A stretch of 16,692 nt of DNA from Rhizophlyctis rosea (lineage: Eukaryota > Chytridiomycota > Chytridiomycetes > Rhizophlyctidales > Rhizophlyctidaceae): positions 1 through 16,692 of the forward strand of contig JADGJC010000571.1 of the NCBI GenBank assembly GCA_027596075.1, in the 5' to 3' direction. Shown one piece after another: positions 1-10,043 of this stretch. A model generated the notes under the pieces. That model had not been told where the DNA came from and ran no database searches. It was given only the letters and a program-made list of their open reading frames with translations. A program made the position numbers and the translations under genes. Positions within the stretch are counted from its first letter, which is position 1. Each line of letters begins with the position of its first letter.

Positions 1-629
1 AGTGACTCTGACTCGGGCTGCTTTATGACTTCTTCTTTCAATATTGCGTGAGCATAGACGTACCTCCAAAAATGTTCGTATCAATCAAACAGCTATGTAT
101 AAGCAACATGTCATGCATTTTCAAGATGCTCACCATGAAACTCTCTTTCACAAGAGAGAAAAAAGTACTTTCCACGACACATAGCACCAAAGTGATCTGT
201 TGATCCCAGCAAAGTGGGTGTCAACCGATCATATAAGTTACGGGCAGCGGTTGATCCGTGTACGGGTTCAGGGTGTACACCAGCGGATGCGTGCCGACCC
301 TCCTTTCGGCCTTACGCACCAGCATGACATTGCATCCATGTCGTGAGCGCCAAGAAAGGAAAAGCAAGCGGGGGGTCGAAGTCAAACGAAAATTGGCTCA
401 CACTGTCACCGGTCATTTGATGCAGCATGCGATAGTTCAACCCTCAAATGCTTTGACTATGTGTATCACCCTATATATTACAGACTGCATCTACACATGC
501 ACTAAGTCCCAGCTTCGTTCCTTCAAACTTTGTTTTATTCTTACATTGATCAACAATGTAACTACTTTCTACCTAGGAGCGTAGCATGATGCCACTTCCC
601 TTACGCTTTTCCGACTCTACCTACATTCC
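1..629. other. No gene recognised; 3' flank of the GH74 gene
   Basis: I see no convincing gene here. The longest open frame (258-584, +) has no recognisable motif, no splice support and low-complexity content. On the minus strand the first 60 or so bases stay open in one frame and could be the edge of an exon from a gene lying left of the window, but about 20 codons are too few to call. The right part should hold the 3' UTR of the minus-strand GH74 gene. Confidence 0.5.
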
Positions 630-758
630 TCACAAACACTGAGAGTACCAGTCATTCTGCTTCTGACAGGTAGATCCCGCAACACAGCAGGTGGCGCCGG
701 TCCATCCATTCCCTCCACATTGGTACCACTTTCCTGCGCAGTTTGTGGAGCCGCCAGC
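630..758 (-). other. CBM1 cellulose-binding module at the GH74 carboxy end
   Basis: This is the last part of the seventh exon. It starts after the Thr linker at an AGGSTNCAG motif, runs through [11 protein letters not shown] and CCVAGSTC, and ends in YSQCL and TGA. The spacing of four Cys and the aromatic face residues are those of a fungal-type carbohydrate-binding module family 1. Confidence 0.93.
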
Positions 759-3697
759 AGTTGTAGTAGTGGTGGTGGTGGGTTTGACGGTGGTGGTAGT
801 AGTAGTGGTCTTGCGGGTTGTGGTAGTCGTGGGGACGGGTTTAGTGGTGGTGGTGATGGGCTTTGTGGTGGTGGTAGTAGTGACAGGCTTTGTAGTGCTG
901 ACTGTGGTCGTGCTGTGGGAGAAGAAGAAGAAGAAGAACGAGGTTAGAATGGTGCATCCCCAGCACCTGACTATGAAGATAGAGAAACTTACGTGGTCTT
1001 GACAGTGGTAGTCGTTACTGGTACGGAAGCGGTAGTTGACTGGGTCGTGGTAGTAGTGGTCTTGGTAGTGCTGGGCGCAGTGGTGGAAACACTGCCTGCA
1101 ACATCACCATACGCAATACCAAAACCATTGGTAGCAACGTAGACACGACCAAAGATGCGGGGGTCACCAGTGATGGCGTAGTTGGTTGCACCGTACTGGT
1201 GAGCGTTGTCGTTGATACGAACCCAGGACGCGCCAGCCGTGTCGGAGCGGAAGAAACCGACGACGCCGTTGACTATACCGGTGATGAAGACGGCTGGATA
1301 AGTTTGGCCGGTGGCGGCCTTACCGAAACCAATGCTGTTAGCAGTCGAGACGCCGGCGACTTGAGTGAAAGTAGCACCAGAGTCAGTCGAGCGCCACAAT
1401 CCCTTAGCGGCGGTGGCGATCCACACGTCACCCTCAACACCTGGGACGGCCTTGATGGGACGGTTGGACGAGGGAGTAGTGGGAAGGTTTGCTCCGGCAG
1501 CCTTGAAGGTGGCACCACCGTCGGCGGAGGCGTAGAAAGCGCCGTTAGAGGTGGCGATAGCGTAGTACTTCTTGCCGTTGGCACGGTCGGAGGAGACGTA
1601 GGCCTGGCCACTAATGCCGGAAGAGGCCTTCCAGGATGATCCGTAGTCAGTGGAGTAAAAGACACCGTTGGAGCCGGAGGGGGACCAGAGGAAGGAGGAA
1701 GCATCGGCTGCGACGGCACAGTAGCCTCCACCAGAGACTCCGGACTAATGAAAAGGATGAGGAATCAGTACGGAACCTTTTCCGGTGAGTAAACAACAAT
1801 GACACATACCGGCTCTTGAGAAGCTTGGAACCAGGAAGAACCAGAGTTGGTCGAGAAACCAGCATGAGTGACACCGCTGGTGCTAGAGTCGCCAACACGC
1901 ATGATGGTAGCGGGCTTCAACTCAGCAAAGTCAATGTTACGGTCAGAAGACAAAGTGGGCTGGACGAAGGACATTTGGGGAACGGTCAAGTCGGTATGGA
2001 CGAATCCTCCCAAGTCACCGATGGCGGAGACGAGGTTGGCACCAGTGGAGGGGGAGATGAGACTGAGTTCAAAGTACGAGATCAGTATGTGATGAAGGTG
2101 AGGAGAGGGTTTAAAAGTTTGTTTGAATGATATACTTACTCGAGAGCAGCAATCATCTCCAAGCCGGACACGGTAGGAGTCAATGTAATTTGACCCCCAC
2201 TCTGATCCCACTTGGTCAAGTCCGTAGTACCCCAAATAGTCGCACCAGTACCATACATCATACGGTCCGAGTTGAAAGGATCAATGCTCAACCCTTCAAT
2301 CATCCATCCCAACTTCACTTGCGGCTCGGGGTCCACCTTGGTGCTGTCCGTCAACCATGGTTACTTGGCAGATTTCATCTTGAACATAAAAGAGCGGGAG
2401 TGGTAGAAAGTCCATTCCCAGGCAGCAGTCCAGGTTGCTCCTCCGTCAGTGGAACGGTACAGGTTGGCATCCGGCCACCAGCTGTTGAGAGTGGCGACCA
2501 TGATTGTACCGGGCTTTTGGGCATCAACGGCGAGACCGCCGTAACCGAAGTAGGCGCCGGAGTCGGTGGATTTCATGGGAGAGATGTTGGTCCAGACGCC
2601 GGTTGCGGTGTTGTATTTGTATACATCACCAAGGGTGCCGTCGTATGGTCCTGTAAACAAATGGAAGTTGGGCATGGGCTCTTCTAAAAATGGCAGGAAC
2701 GTCAGCTGATACATACCAACACCGTCAGAGTACGAGACGTACAAGTTTCCGTCGGGACCGAGGATACCGTGGTGAGGGAAGAATCTGCCGGGCTGACCGG
2801 CAACCGCACTCCAGGTCACACCCGCATCGGTAGACCTCCAGATGGAGGAAGTGGAGTTGGTACCCGCACCGACGTAGATAGTCTTTGTTGCGGATCCCTT
2901 GGTACCAGTGCGAGCGTCAAATGTGACCCAGACAATTCCGGTCTTGTCGGCACTGTAGCTGTTGGATGGGTCCATAACCTGATCCACAATCAAGTATTAG
3001 GTGTAGTTTACGGCCGCATCATAGCATGATAAGCACTCACATAGTCGCCATCAGCAGTGAAAGAAGTAACCTTCTTGAAGCTCACACCGGAGTCGGTGGA
3101 CTTCCAGAGACCGTTGCCGGAACGGGCACCGAGGTAAAGGATGTTGGGGCTGTTGGGGTCGACAGCTAGACGCTCGCCCATACCACGGGCGGGCATGTTG
3201 CCTCCAACCTTGAAAGGCAACGTAGTGTTTTGCCATGTAGCACCCTTGTCGTTTGACCTGAGCACAATTCCGGGGTTGGGGTCCCAATCTTATGATTCAT
3301 ATTGGTGAGTGATCAGTTGTATGGAAGCGGCTTGCTTGCAATAGGAGAGGTACTTACCATTGGTATACATCCCCGCCAAAATGTACAATTTGCCGGAATC
3401 AGTCGGATCAAAAGCGAAAGAGTCCATGCCGGCATATGACCACTGGTCAGGGGTCAACCAGTCCAAAAGCTGAATCCACTTCTGGTTGGTTTCGTCCCAC
3501 CGGTACGCACCACCCATGTCGGTACGGGCATAGATCAAGTTCTTCTCGGTAGGATGGAAAAGGATGGCAGGGACGAACCCACCATCGCCGACGGCGACCT
3601 TATTCCATGTGTAGGATTGGGATTGAACTTGGGCGATGACGGAGGATGTGAGGAGGAGGGAGCCGGCGAAGGCGGCGATCTTTGAGAGGAGACCCAT
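630..3697 (-). CDS. Secreted GH74 xyloglucanase with CBM1 module, interrupted by one in-frame TAA
   Basis: Seven exons read on the minus strand: 3697-3358, 3288-3041, 2978-2717, 2650-2140, 2062-1810, 1744-993 and 912-630. All introns are GT-AG, 62-80 nt, and the joined length is 883 codons. A signal peptide ([19 protein letters not shown]) leads into a GH74 beta-propeller. Family signatures are [10 protein letters not shown] (the Asp near residue 60 is a likely catalytic residue), repeated [12 protein letters not shown] blade motifs, [30 protein letters not shown] and IDFAELKP (Asp near 498, the probable second catalytic residue). A Thr-rich linker follows, split by an intron with a CTT-repeat pyrimidine tract, then a CBM1 with QCGG and conserved Cys/aromatic residues. 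GH74 enzymes cleave xyloglucan outside the cell; CBM1 binds cellulose. Codon 380 (2363-2361) is TAA, between two halves that read in the same frame. As written, the product stops before the second catalytic Asp and the CBM1. Endo or reducing-end mode cannot be told. Confidence 0.92.
2361..2363 (-). other. In-frame TAA inside the GH74 coding sequence
   Basis: The codons before it read KMKSAK and the codons after it read PWLTDST, in the same frame and with no frameshift. Known GH74 enzymes have a PW-containing motif here (for example KAPW or AAPW), so both flanks are conserved coding sequence. The only in-frame splice that would remove the stop is a 21-nt GT-AG stretch, far shorter than the other introns (62-80 nt), and it would delete the conserved PW motif. 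A nonsense mutation or a sequence error is more likely. Confidence 0.85.
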
Positions 3698-3900
3698 CGT
3701 TGAGGGTCAATTGTTGGGTAGAAGCAGCAACGCTAGGGCACAAGCGGGGACGGCCTGTTTCTTTTATGAAACAGCATTTTTCATTCCGTCTCCAACACGT
3801 GAAGGACCCTCTTGTCTTGTTCCTCCACTTTGCAGTTTCCCCATGCTGTGCGGCACCTCACGCGGGTCAGAACAAATTCCATCTCACAGTCACACGTTCT

Positions 3901-4272
3901 TCAAAAGCCGTTACTCCCGGCTGAATCACGGAACCACATTTGGGACATGCAAACCAAATCGGGATTGCCGTTAGCTCCGCTGGGCTTGTGATACTTAATT
4001 GGAGGATTCTCCGCATTGCCATGCTTCCGAAGTAAGAAGGTATGAACTTCGGAGAATGCAAGTCTTGCCGGTCGGGTTCCACAGAGTTTGAGCTCCGCAC
4101 CACTGCGCGTCATGTTTGTGCTACATCCAGGTGACAAGGCTTCTCCAACCGGAGGACATTTCGTCACGTCGTCAGCAATATTGGCAGCACAAACAAGATG
4201 ACGAGTTGCAAGGGTCCCCAGGTCAAGTGCTTTAGGTGTGGGGGAAAGAACGGACAGATCGAACGTTTTCAC
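3901..4272 (-). CDS. Doubtful Cys-containing open frame, unknown
   Basis: A minus-strand frame stays open here and continues upstream without a stop to about 4343, but no ATG starts it (4272 is a GTG). The translation has scattered Cys (VCAANI, KCPPVGE, GCSTN, LCGTRP) and no hydrophobic segment or family signature I recognise. An overlapping frame (3867-4103) carries a CPKCG motif that looks zinc-ribbon-like in isolation. It lies upstream of the GH74 start on the same strand. It could be an exon of a decayed or unrecognised gene, or chance. Confidence 0.2.
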   Translation of the reverse strand: MKTFDLSVLSPTPKALDLGTLATRHLVCAANIADDVTKCPPVGEALSPGCSTNMTRSGAELKLCGTRPARLAFSEVHTFLLRKHGNAENPPIKYHKPSGANGNPDLVCMSQMWFRDSAGSNGF

Positions 4273-4672
4273 TGTTTTCTTGTCCTTGCTGGCATCTTGG
4301 TCACTGTCTCTGTTGCAACTGTTGTGAAACCTTCTTGAAGAAGCTTACATACACTGTACAGTTCATTTAGAACATGAAAACGGTCATTCAAGAACAGCTG
4401 TATTGGTGCAAAACTGTGTTCATACAATACACATCATTTCCTGAATCCCCTTTCATTCAATAACGTTCACGGCACGGACGTTGCTAGCATTCACGGGCTG
4501 ATTTGTCTATCTCGTGGTTGCAGCGCCTTCCGTCCGGGCTCCAGAGGGCGAGCAATTCGAGCTAAAAATGGTAGGACGAAGCCCAGCCGATAGGTTAGTT
4601 TTCAAGCAGCTGAATGACCTTACTAACGATATTGGGCATTGGCATGGGCTATAATTAAGTTGATTATGAGTG

Positions 4673-4690
4673 ATCGCGATAGTTCGCGAT
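4673..4690. repeat. Small perfect inverted repeat
   Basis: ATCGCGA, four bases TAGT, then TCGCGAT. This is a perfect 7-bp palindromic stem in AT-rich surroundings. It is too short to assign a role; it could be a dyad protein-binding site. Confidence 0.4.
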
Positions 4691-4928
4691 GAGCAACGAC
4701 AGTTACTGACAAAGACTCAATAACCCTCGTTGTCCATTTTCACACCTTTCATGGTCGCAAGCGAAGCCATTGGGGTCCATGTTAATGCCAATTTCTAATG
4801 TAGGTAATGTAGCCCACTTAGTCCGGTCTCTAACTGCGATACTTGCCATCGAGTTCATTACCTCATTACATTGTAGCCAAGTTAGCCACTTAGCCATTAG
4901 CATTGCGGATTGAGCAAGTCGGGCGAAG

Positions 4929-4955
4929 CCTCCTCAGCTTCCTCAGCCTCCTCAG
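4929..4955. repeat. Three near-identical 9-nt repeats
   Basis: CCTCCTCAG, CTTCCTCAG and CCTCCTCAG in tandem, followed by a partial fourth copy. A simple microsatellite-like tract with no gene assigned. Confidence 0.6.
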
Positions 4956-5339
4956 CCTCGCCGATTTAATGACCATGGGTGGCGCAGTACGCTCCGCCAC
5001 GGGCCAAATTACAGGACCCCAACTGCCCACCCCTTCAAAGTTAGTTAAAGTTTTAATAGTCTTCAATCTCACCCCAAACATTCGACTTGTCAACTTCCGT
5101 GACATTTCTTCATCTCATTGATTCCATCGATGTCATCAATATAGATTACTCCCGGTCCATCTTCGAAATTGGCATCAAAGCCTTGCAAGCAAAACTCGAG
5201 GTCAGAGGTAGATTTCGCTGTTGCGAAACCCGAGGAATCCCGGAAAGTGCCCGCAAAAATCGCCATTAATAGGCCAATTGCCACTGAGTTATATGGACAG
5301 TTCCCGAAGCCAAGCCCTTCAGATAACAACAAGCTCTTC

Positions 5340-7706
5340 ATGTTGTCGGAAGATTTTGGAGCATTTGATGGTGACGAATTGGGGGTGTCGGGAGAGGGCA
5401 ATACAATGGGTATGAGTTGAGACGATTTCAAGCTTGTCGTTGCATCCGATCGTTGAAGTTGCCATAGAATTCCATCTATCGTCGACGGTGCTGGATACCG
5501 GAACAGACGGAGAGCAATTCATGACTGGTGTGAGATTTCAAATGATGATCTTATGTATCGAAGCTAATGGTACACCAGCAGAGGGTGATCCATTCGGCTC
5601 GTTGCTGTTTGGAGGGTCAACTCCGTTTTCGGATTGTATGTGCTCACTGACTTCAGCTCCGATTATGCGTTTTAACATCTCTTATCCATTGTGGCAGTGC
5701 TCAACGATATATTTCCAATCGCCCGTCAGCCATCACATGGTGCCGTCAACCTATTCTGCCCTTGCGTGTTGGTGCTGTATTAAAGCTCATAATCTCTCCA
5801 TAAATTTCATTCTTCAGGGCCTAGCAACCATAGTAACCATGATGACTCCACTCAGTACATATCCGAGTCACAGCAGCAAACGCTTGAAAAAGTTCCTCAG
5901 TCCCAGAACGAGAACGGAAACACAAACGGTAGTATACTGCCATGTGCTCATTATGTAAGCACATTCTCATTCAATCTGCAATTCAAATCCTCAGCATTCT
6001 TGTCGTTGGCCAGCGCTGAAGTGGAAGCAGAAATTGGACCGGTTTCTTCAGCCAATTTATTGTCGGCCAGCGCTGAAGTGGAAGGAGAATCTGGACCAAT
6101 TCCTTCAGCCAATCCATCCTCGGCCAGCACTGAAGTGGGAGACGAATATGGACGGGTTCCTTTAGCCAATTCATGTAAGGATCGACTCATCTGTACAGAG
6201 ACATGAGCCTTTCTAATCCACGGAAAGTGCTCAATTTTCTCAGACAGACGGATGATGTTGGACTGGAAATGGATCTAAGGATTCTGATGCCCTTCTTATC
6301 ATGGAGCTCGAAGTTCAGGTGGACGCAGATGACACCCGCAGCTCCAACGGATGCCGTCAGGTTGCCCCTTTCCGTTACCGGGAAATGCAAAACGTCCGCA
6401 TGCCCCTTTGGAATCCGCATCAAGCTAGATGTACATGAGGGGATCGTTTACTCGCCCAAGTCGCATCAGGCCCCGAAAAACACCTTGCGCTACCTGGACG
6501 GGAAGAACAAAGCATGGGTTTTGCAATTGCTCACTCCGGATTGGGTTCCAACGTGGAAACTCGAGCATTCGATTGAGGACGGTAAAGTCTTGTAAGTTGA
6601 CCTCATTCGTTATCTACACCAGAGGGAAGGAACTTTCGCCTGATGCTACTAATTGCAGGGCGAAACAGGCATACGTCGTCATCACGGGAGGGAGGATCGT
6701 GCGATGGGTGCCCAGAAAAGGCGAAAGAAACGGAACAAATCGGTACTCGCACAGTCATGCCTGTTTCGACAAAATGACGGTGGAAGAATTCCGCACGATT
6801 CTGGGAAAATTCGAGAAAGATTGTAAGTTGTGTTTATCGCTTGTTGCAAGTTTTTTTTTGGCAACTGGCCCTGATTTGCATTTCAGGGAAGGAAACCAGC
6901 AACGATTGGTTCCTCCTTCCTCAACCTTTGTTTTCAAACACAAACTCGAGCCAAAAGCGCCGACTTCCAGATGAAGAGGAGAGCATGGGTGCTGTAGTCA
7001 CAGGTATGTACCGTGCTTTTGCTCCATCAAGCAATCCAAGATATATAACGCCTAAATTAGGGCCGTTTCCCAAGGTGCGACCACTAAATAGTCGGCCGCC
7101 TGCGGACCAGTAAGAACTTGTTATTGCAACATTCTTCATTTCCAATGCGGCCAAAGTTAACATACGTCCTCAGATTCGATATAATATCACCAAACAAAAG
7201 GTAAGAAACGATTGATCCGACCCCAGCTTTGTGGACTAGGCTGACACCGAACCAGTCGCAAGGAGATGCTCCTTTTCGCTCTAGATCACCGACATCGGAT
7301 ATCCTCTCTTACTCAACAGGACCTTCGTGAACTTCCTGTGGACGCCCTGGTCGATTTGGACTTCCTTTTCAATTGGTTGAGTTTGGGTAGTCAGGGGAGG
7401 GGACATTCGTGCCAACAGCGGTCCAAGGGGCTTTCCTTCACATTTGCAGGCGTATCAATGGATTGGCGAACAGCGCGAACACCAGAAGTTGGGTACGCAT
7501 GGGTTTCAATTGAGCGAAGCTTGGGACCGCAGGTCTATGGCGTAACTAAGGTCCTTTTGTGCTACGATTGCTCGGACGATACCACTCCATACTTCCTACC
7601 GGACACAGCTCCAGCCTACAGCATCCCATGGGACATTACAAGGCCGAAGGCCATCACTGTTCAATATAAGACGGGGACGCTGCGGGAGTACATGATCAGT
7701 GAATAA
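5340..7706 (+). CDS. Twelve-exon gene, 566-residue protein of unknown function
   Basis: I do not recognise the family. Proposed exons: 5340-5409, 5459-5527, 5579-5635, 5698-5739, 5818-5928, 5995-6174, 6228-6591, 6659-6822, 6887-7003, 7061-7109, 7174-7200 and 7256-7706, joining to 567 codons with no internal stop. The introns at 6592, 6823, 7004, 7110 and 7201 are strong (GTAAGT/GTATGT donors; CTACTAAT branch before 6658). Those at 5740 (GTGCCG donor), 5929 and 6175 (AAAG acceptor) are weaker. The amino half is acidic and Ser/Gln-rich (MLSEDFGAFDGDELG; ESQQQTLEKVPQSQ) with three 19-residue repeats. The carboxy half looks globular, with Cys/His/Trp (KCKTSACPFG; SHSHACFDKMT) and a basic-then-acidic KRRLPDEEE patch. 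This layout would suit a nuclear regulatory protein, but that is inference. The start is the first ATG in a frame already open from 5145, so the amino end is uncertain. Confidence 0.68.
6009..6173 (+). repeat. Three 57-nt tandem repeats inside the unknown gene
   Basis: The block starting GCCAGCGCTGAAGTGG recurs at 6009, 6066 and 6123 (GCCAGCACTGAAGTGG in the third), exactly 57 nt apart. Because 57 is a multiple of three, the coding frame is kept, giving 19-residue units of the type ASAEVE...GP..SAN. The third copy is the most diverged. On the minus strand the block is also open, a by-product of the period. Confidence 0.85.
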
Positions 7707-7707
7707 A
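7702..7707 (+). promoter_or_regulatory. AATAAA overlapping the stop codon
   Basis: AATAAA overlaps the TAA stop (7704-7706) of the twelve-exon gene. It matches the poly(A) signal hexamer, but its position on the stop codon makes its use uncertain. Confidence 0.3.
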
Positions 7708-8541
7708 GCATGCGCCTGGAGCATTTGTAAACATTATGATTTTGGCATTATGCGATACGTGGTTACATTTTAAATTTCAGATCATTCAAAACTTGTGCCA
7801 CTTGGCTTCTGTTTCCAAACTTGACAAATTTATCGCCTGTGACACGCCTGTGGCCTCAATCGGTTATTCAGCAGCAACTGCATTGCAAGCTGGGATGCGT
7901 TATCTTTAAAAACGGAGGAGGGAGGTTATCATTTGAGAGCAGGTCATGATTCCGCACAATAAATCCGCCGCATTCGAATGCAACTTTGGACCATACGATT
8001 GCACCCCATGAAAAATATTTGCCATGGAGCAGGTTATCGGGACTGGACTGCGTGGCGCCACAAGCTTTCTCAGACGTACTATATATGCAGTACTGGCGGC
8101 ACCCACGGATTCTGAGTACATGACTGGCCTGGGACTCACTATTTAGTGAATCAGACCCACCCTCTAATTGCTCTCAAAAAATGGTGAGGGCTTGTACTCG
8201 TCCCTTAGACATGTAGTGAGCAACCCCACAAATTGCAAGAGCAGTTGGAGCCGCCTGGTTTCCTGATCCATATAAGAGACTTGCGAACGTCTCACGAAGG
8301 ATTGGAAGAGGCTTGATGCTGCTGAGTAACAGCCGCCTCCATAACAAAATGAGACGGGCTGACCCTGTGCCAAATCGCAATGGAATTCCGCCGACCCAAG
8401 CTTTTGCATGGACCAGCATTGATGAAATTGGTGGAACCTGCAGAAAAGCATAAAAGGGGATCCAATTCTCGCTCACTGAACATCATCCCCATCCACTTTC
8501 TCCCACTCATCCCAACCCTCACTGAATATATCGTGACCATA
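7708..8541. other. Intergenic region, possible decayed minus-strand membrane protein
   Basis: No intact gene. On the minus strand 8476-8174 a frame contains a moderately hydrophobic stretch with motifs LLYGSGNQAAP and ALAICGVAHYM, faintly like DUF1772-type membrane proteins, followed by unrelated frames to about 7906. There is no start, splice or motif support strong enough to call it. The right end holds the promoter of the next plus-strand gene. Confidence 0.3.
8449..8456 (+). promoter_or_regulatory. TATA-like element upstream of the Cys-rich protein gene
   Basis: CATAAAAG lies about 90 nt upstream of the proposed ATG at 8542, followed by a CT-rich stretch suitable for transcription start sites. 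Assigned by position and resemblance only. Confidence 0.35.
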
Positions 8542-9332
8542 ATGTACCATATGCCTCATCACTCCTTGCACGATCCCTTCGGTGGTTATTCCCAGTAAGT
8601 CGCCCTTTAGTAGGAGCCATGACCGATTCGACACTAAATGTATCACTGCCCCCTACAAGTCACCGCGGCGAACCTCCTCATATTCGCATGCATCGCGAAA
8701 CGCTCGCGCAAGCCAATGCCGAGTGGGCTGCTGCCAACACTCACTCTGCTACCAACACTCAAGGCTCTCGCTTCATGAGCCAGAGTACCGATGATACTGA
8801 CGGGTAAGATGTTACAATCATTATATCCCAACTTTCCAAACCAGTCTCACCAAATTCATATCTTGTTCCCTCCTTCCCTCCCCAGCACTCGCTCCTACCA
8901 GCACATGTCCGACCCCGCCGTCGGTCCGCTCCTCCCCGTCCCCGAATGCGACCACGAAAAGATCCGCATCATGCTCGGTCTTTCCCAGGACGAAATGCAA
9001 CCCCGCGGGGAGCTCAAGTACGCTTCGGACCTCGCCCCTTGCGACTGCGGCCACAAGTTTGGCTTCTCCGACATGGTTCGTGTCGCCATCGAAAGCGGCG
9101 TTCACGGGAAGAACTTCTTGAGGAAGTTCTTTAACAAGGAGCCCGGGCCGATTGTGCATGGCGTGCCTTTCACTGGTAAGTCGGTTCTTCTTACTCTTAT
9201 GCCGTGGATGTTCATGTCAATGACTAACATGTTGCAATATGTTATGCAGGCATTGTCGATTGCCCCGACTGCGGCAAAGAGTACTTCACTAAGCGCGGCC
9301 AGTATCAGTGCGCCAAGTACCAATGCCAGTAG
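8542..9332 (+). CDS. Small Cys-rich, probably zinc-binding protein, 189 residues
   Basis: Proposed exons are 8542-8594, 8660-8803, 8886-9175 and 9250-9332; introns of 65, 82 and 74 nt are all GT-AG, and the joined length is 190 codons ending in TAG. The amino part is His/Pro/Thr-rich (MYHMPHHSLHDPFGG; PPHIRMHRETLAQANAEW). The carboxy part carries PECDHEK, PCDCGHKFGFSDM, DCPDCGKEYF and QCAKYQC, that is, CxC and CxxC pairs with nearby His as in small zinc-ribbon or zinc-knuckle folds. No signal peptide or membrane segment. I do not recognise the family. An alternative start is ATG 8619, inside the first intron and in frame with exon 2, which would give 185 residues with a different amino end. 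A TAGCGC...GCGCTA inverted repeat (9330-9347) sits on the stop. Confidence 0.75.
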
Positions 9333-10043
9333 CGCGCTGAAGCGCTAATGCCCATCTAGCAGCCTCCCCTGATAGATAGGGAGGATTGGTTCTTTTTGTA
9401 ACCAACTGGACATGCATGTATAAGTGCTTTCTCCATGTAATAAGTAAATCGATTTGGTTGAAAAACTTGTGTGGTTGTGTTTGATACCTTCTTGCTTGAA
9501 CCCAAAAGCAACGCATCTTACCTTTTGGGTTTTGATTGATTTCACACTGTCAAAGAATGATGAAGGGTTGTGCTTAAAAAACTTCTATGCCCTTGCATTG
9601 CCATGCGTTTAGTATTCTTGTTCGCATGTGGCGGCGCTCAACCATAAAAGGAGAGAAAGCTGAAAACGGATTTGCGACATGCTTCCATCTTGACTTATCT
9701 CATTTTGTGCTAGTTCAATCCGTTTCAGACGCTCTCACAGTTATATTCTGCCAGCATCTGAACAGTTTCGCACTATTGGGAGTGCATAAGATGGTATGAA
9801 AGCTGCGCAGACCACGACCTCCAACTCCCACGTTTACAAACAATCCGGATTTCTAAACTTATTTTTACATTTATCGTCTATGGTACAGATTCGTCTTTGA
9901 TAGTGTTTGCTCACGACAAAGTGTACATGTGAGGCTGTTGTTGAGCAGGTGACCGGCACGGAAAACAAGTGGAGCCCACAACTTGGGGAGTACATCTCAT
10001 CACGGGACGTGAAACCCCAACCTTTAGAGACCCGTTCCATTTT
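9333..10043. other. Intergenic region between convergent genes
   Basis: This holds the 3' ends of the plus-strand Cys-rich gene and the minus-strand WSC-SH3 gene. Open frames here (for example 9587-9799 + and 9834-10040 -) are short and show no motif or splice support. I see no RNA gene or mobile element. Confidence 0.55.

Larger units (their letters stand above)
4280..5339. other. Intergenic region without recognised gene
   Basis: No supported gene. It contains a perfect 7-bp inverted repeat (4673-4690) and a short 9-nt tandem repeat (4929-4955). From 5145 the plus-strand frame of the next gene is already open, after a TAG and an AG that could be a splice acceptor (ATATAG). The 5' end of that gene may therefore reach further left than the ATG I chose. 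Confidence 0.5.

Noticed and set aside
1..70. Possible minus-strand exon edge
   Set aside because: About 20 open codons are not enough to distinguish an exon from chance.
691..1002. Val-rich plus-strand frame and its Gly-rich overlap
   Set aside because: This is the antisense of the Thr-repeat linker (ACC/ACT codons) of the GH74 gene.
1199..1731. Long frames on both strands within the GH74 exon
   Set aside because: Shadows of the GC-rich GH74 exon 1744-993, whose own frame carries family motifs and matched splice sites.
2342..2362. 21-nt GT-AG stretch that would splice out the TAA
   Set aside because: Much shorter than any other intron here and it would delete the conserved PW motif.
3867..4103. 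Minus-strand frame with CPKCG zinc-ribbon-like motif
   Set aside because: One isolated CxxC with no partner pair and no splice support.
5090..5431. 113-codon minus-strand open frame
   Set aside because: Lies over the 5' part of the plus-strand twelve-exon gene, which has consistent splice junctions; no motif on the minus strand.
8174..8476. Minus-strand frame faintly like a DUF1772 membrane protein
   Set aside because: Only a short, weak resemblance; no start, no continuation in frame, and it overlaps the promoter of the next gene.
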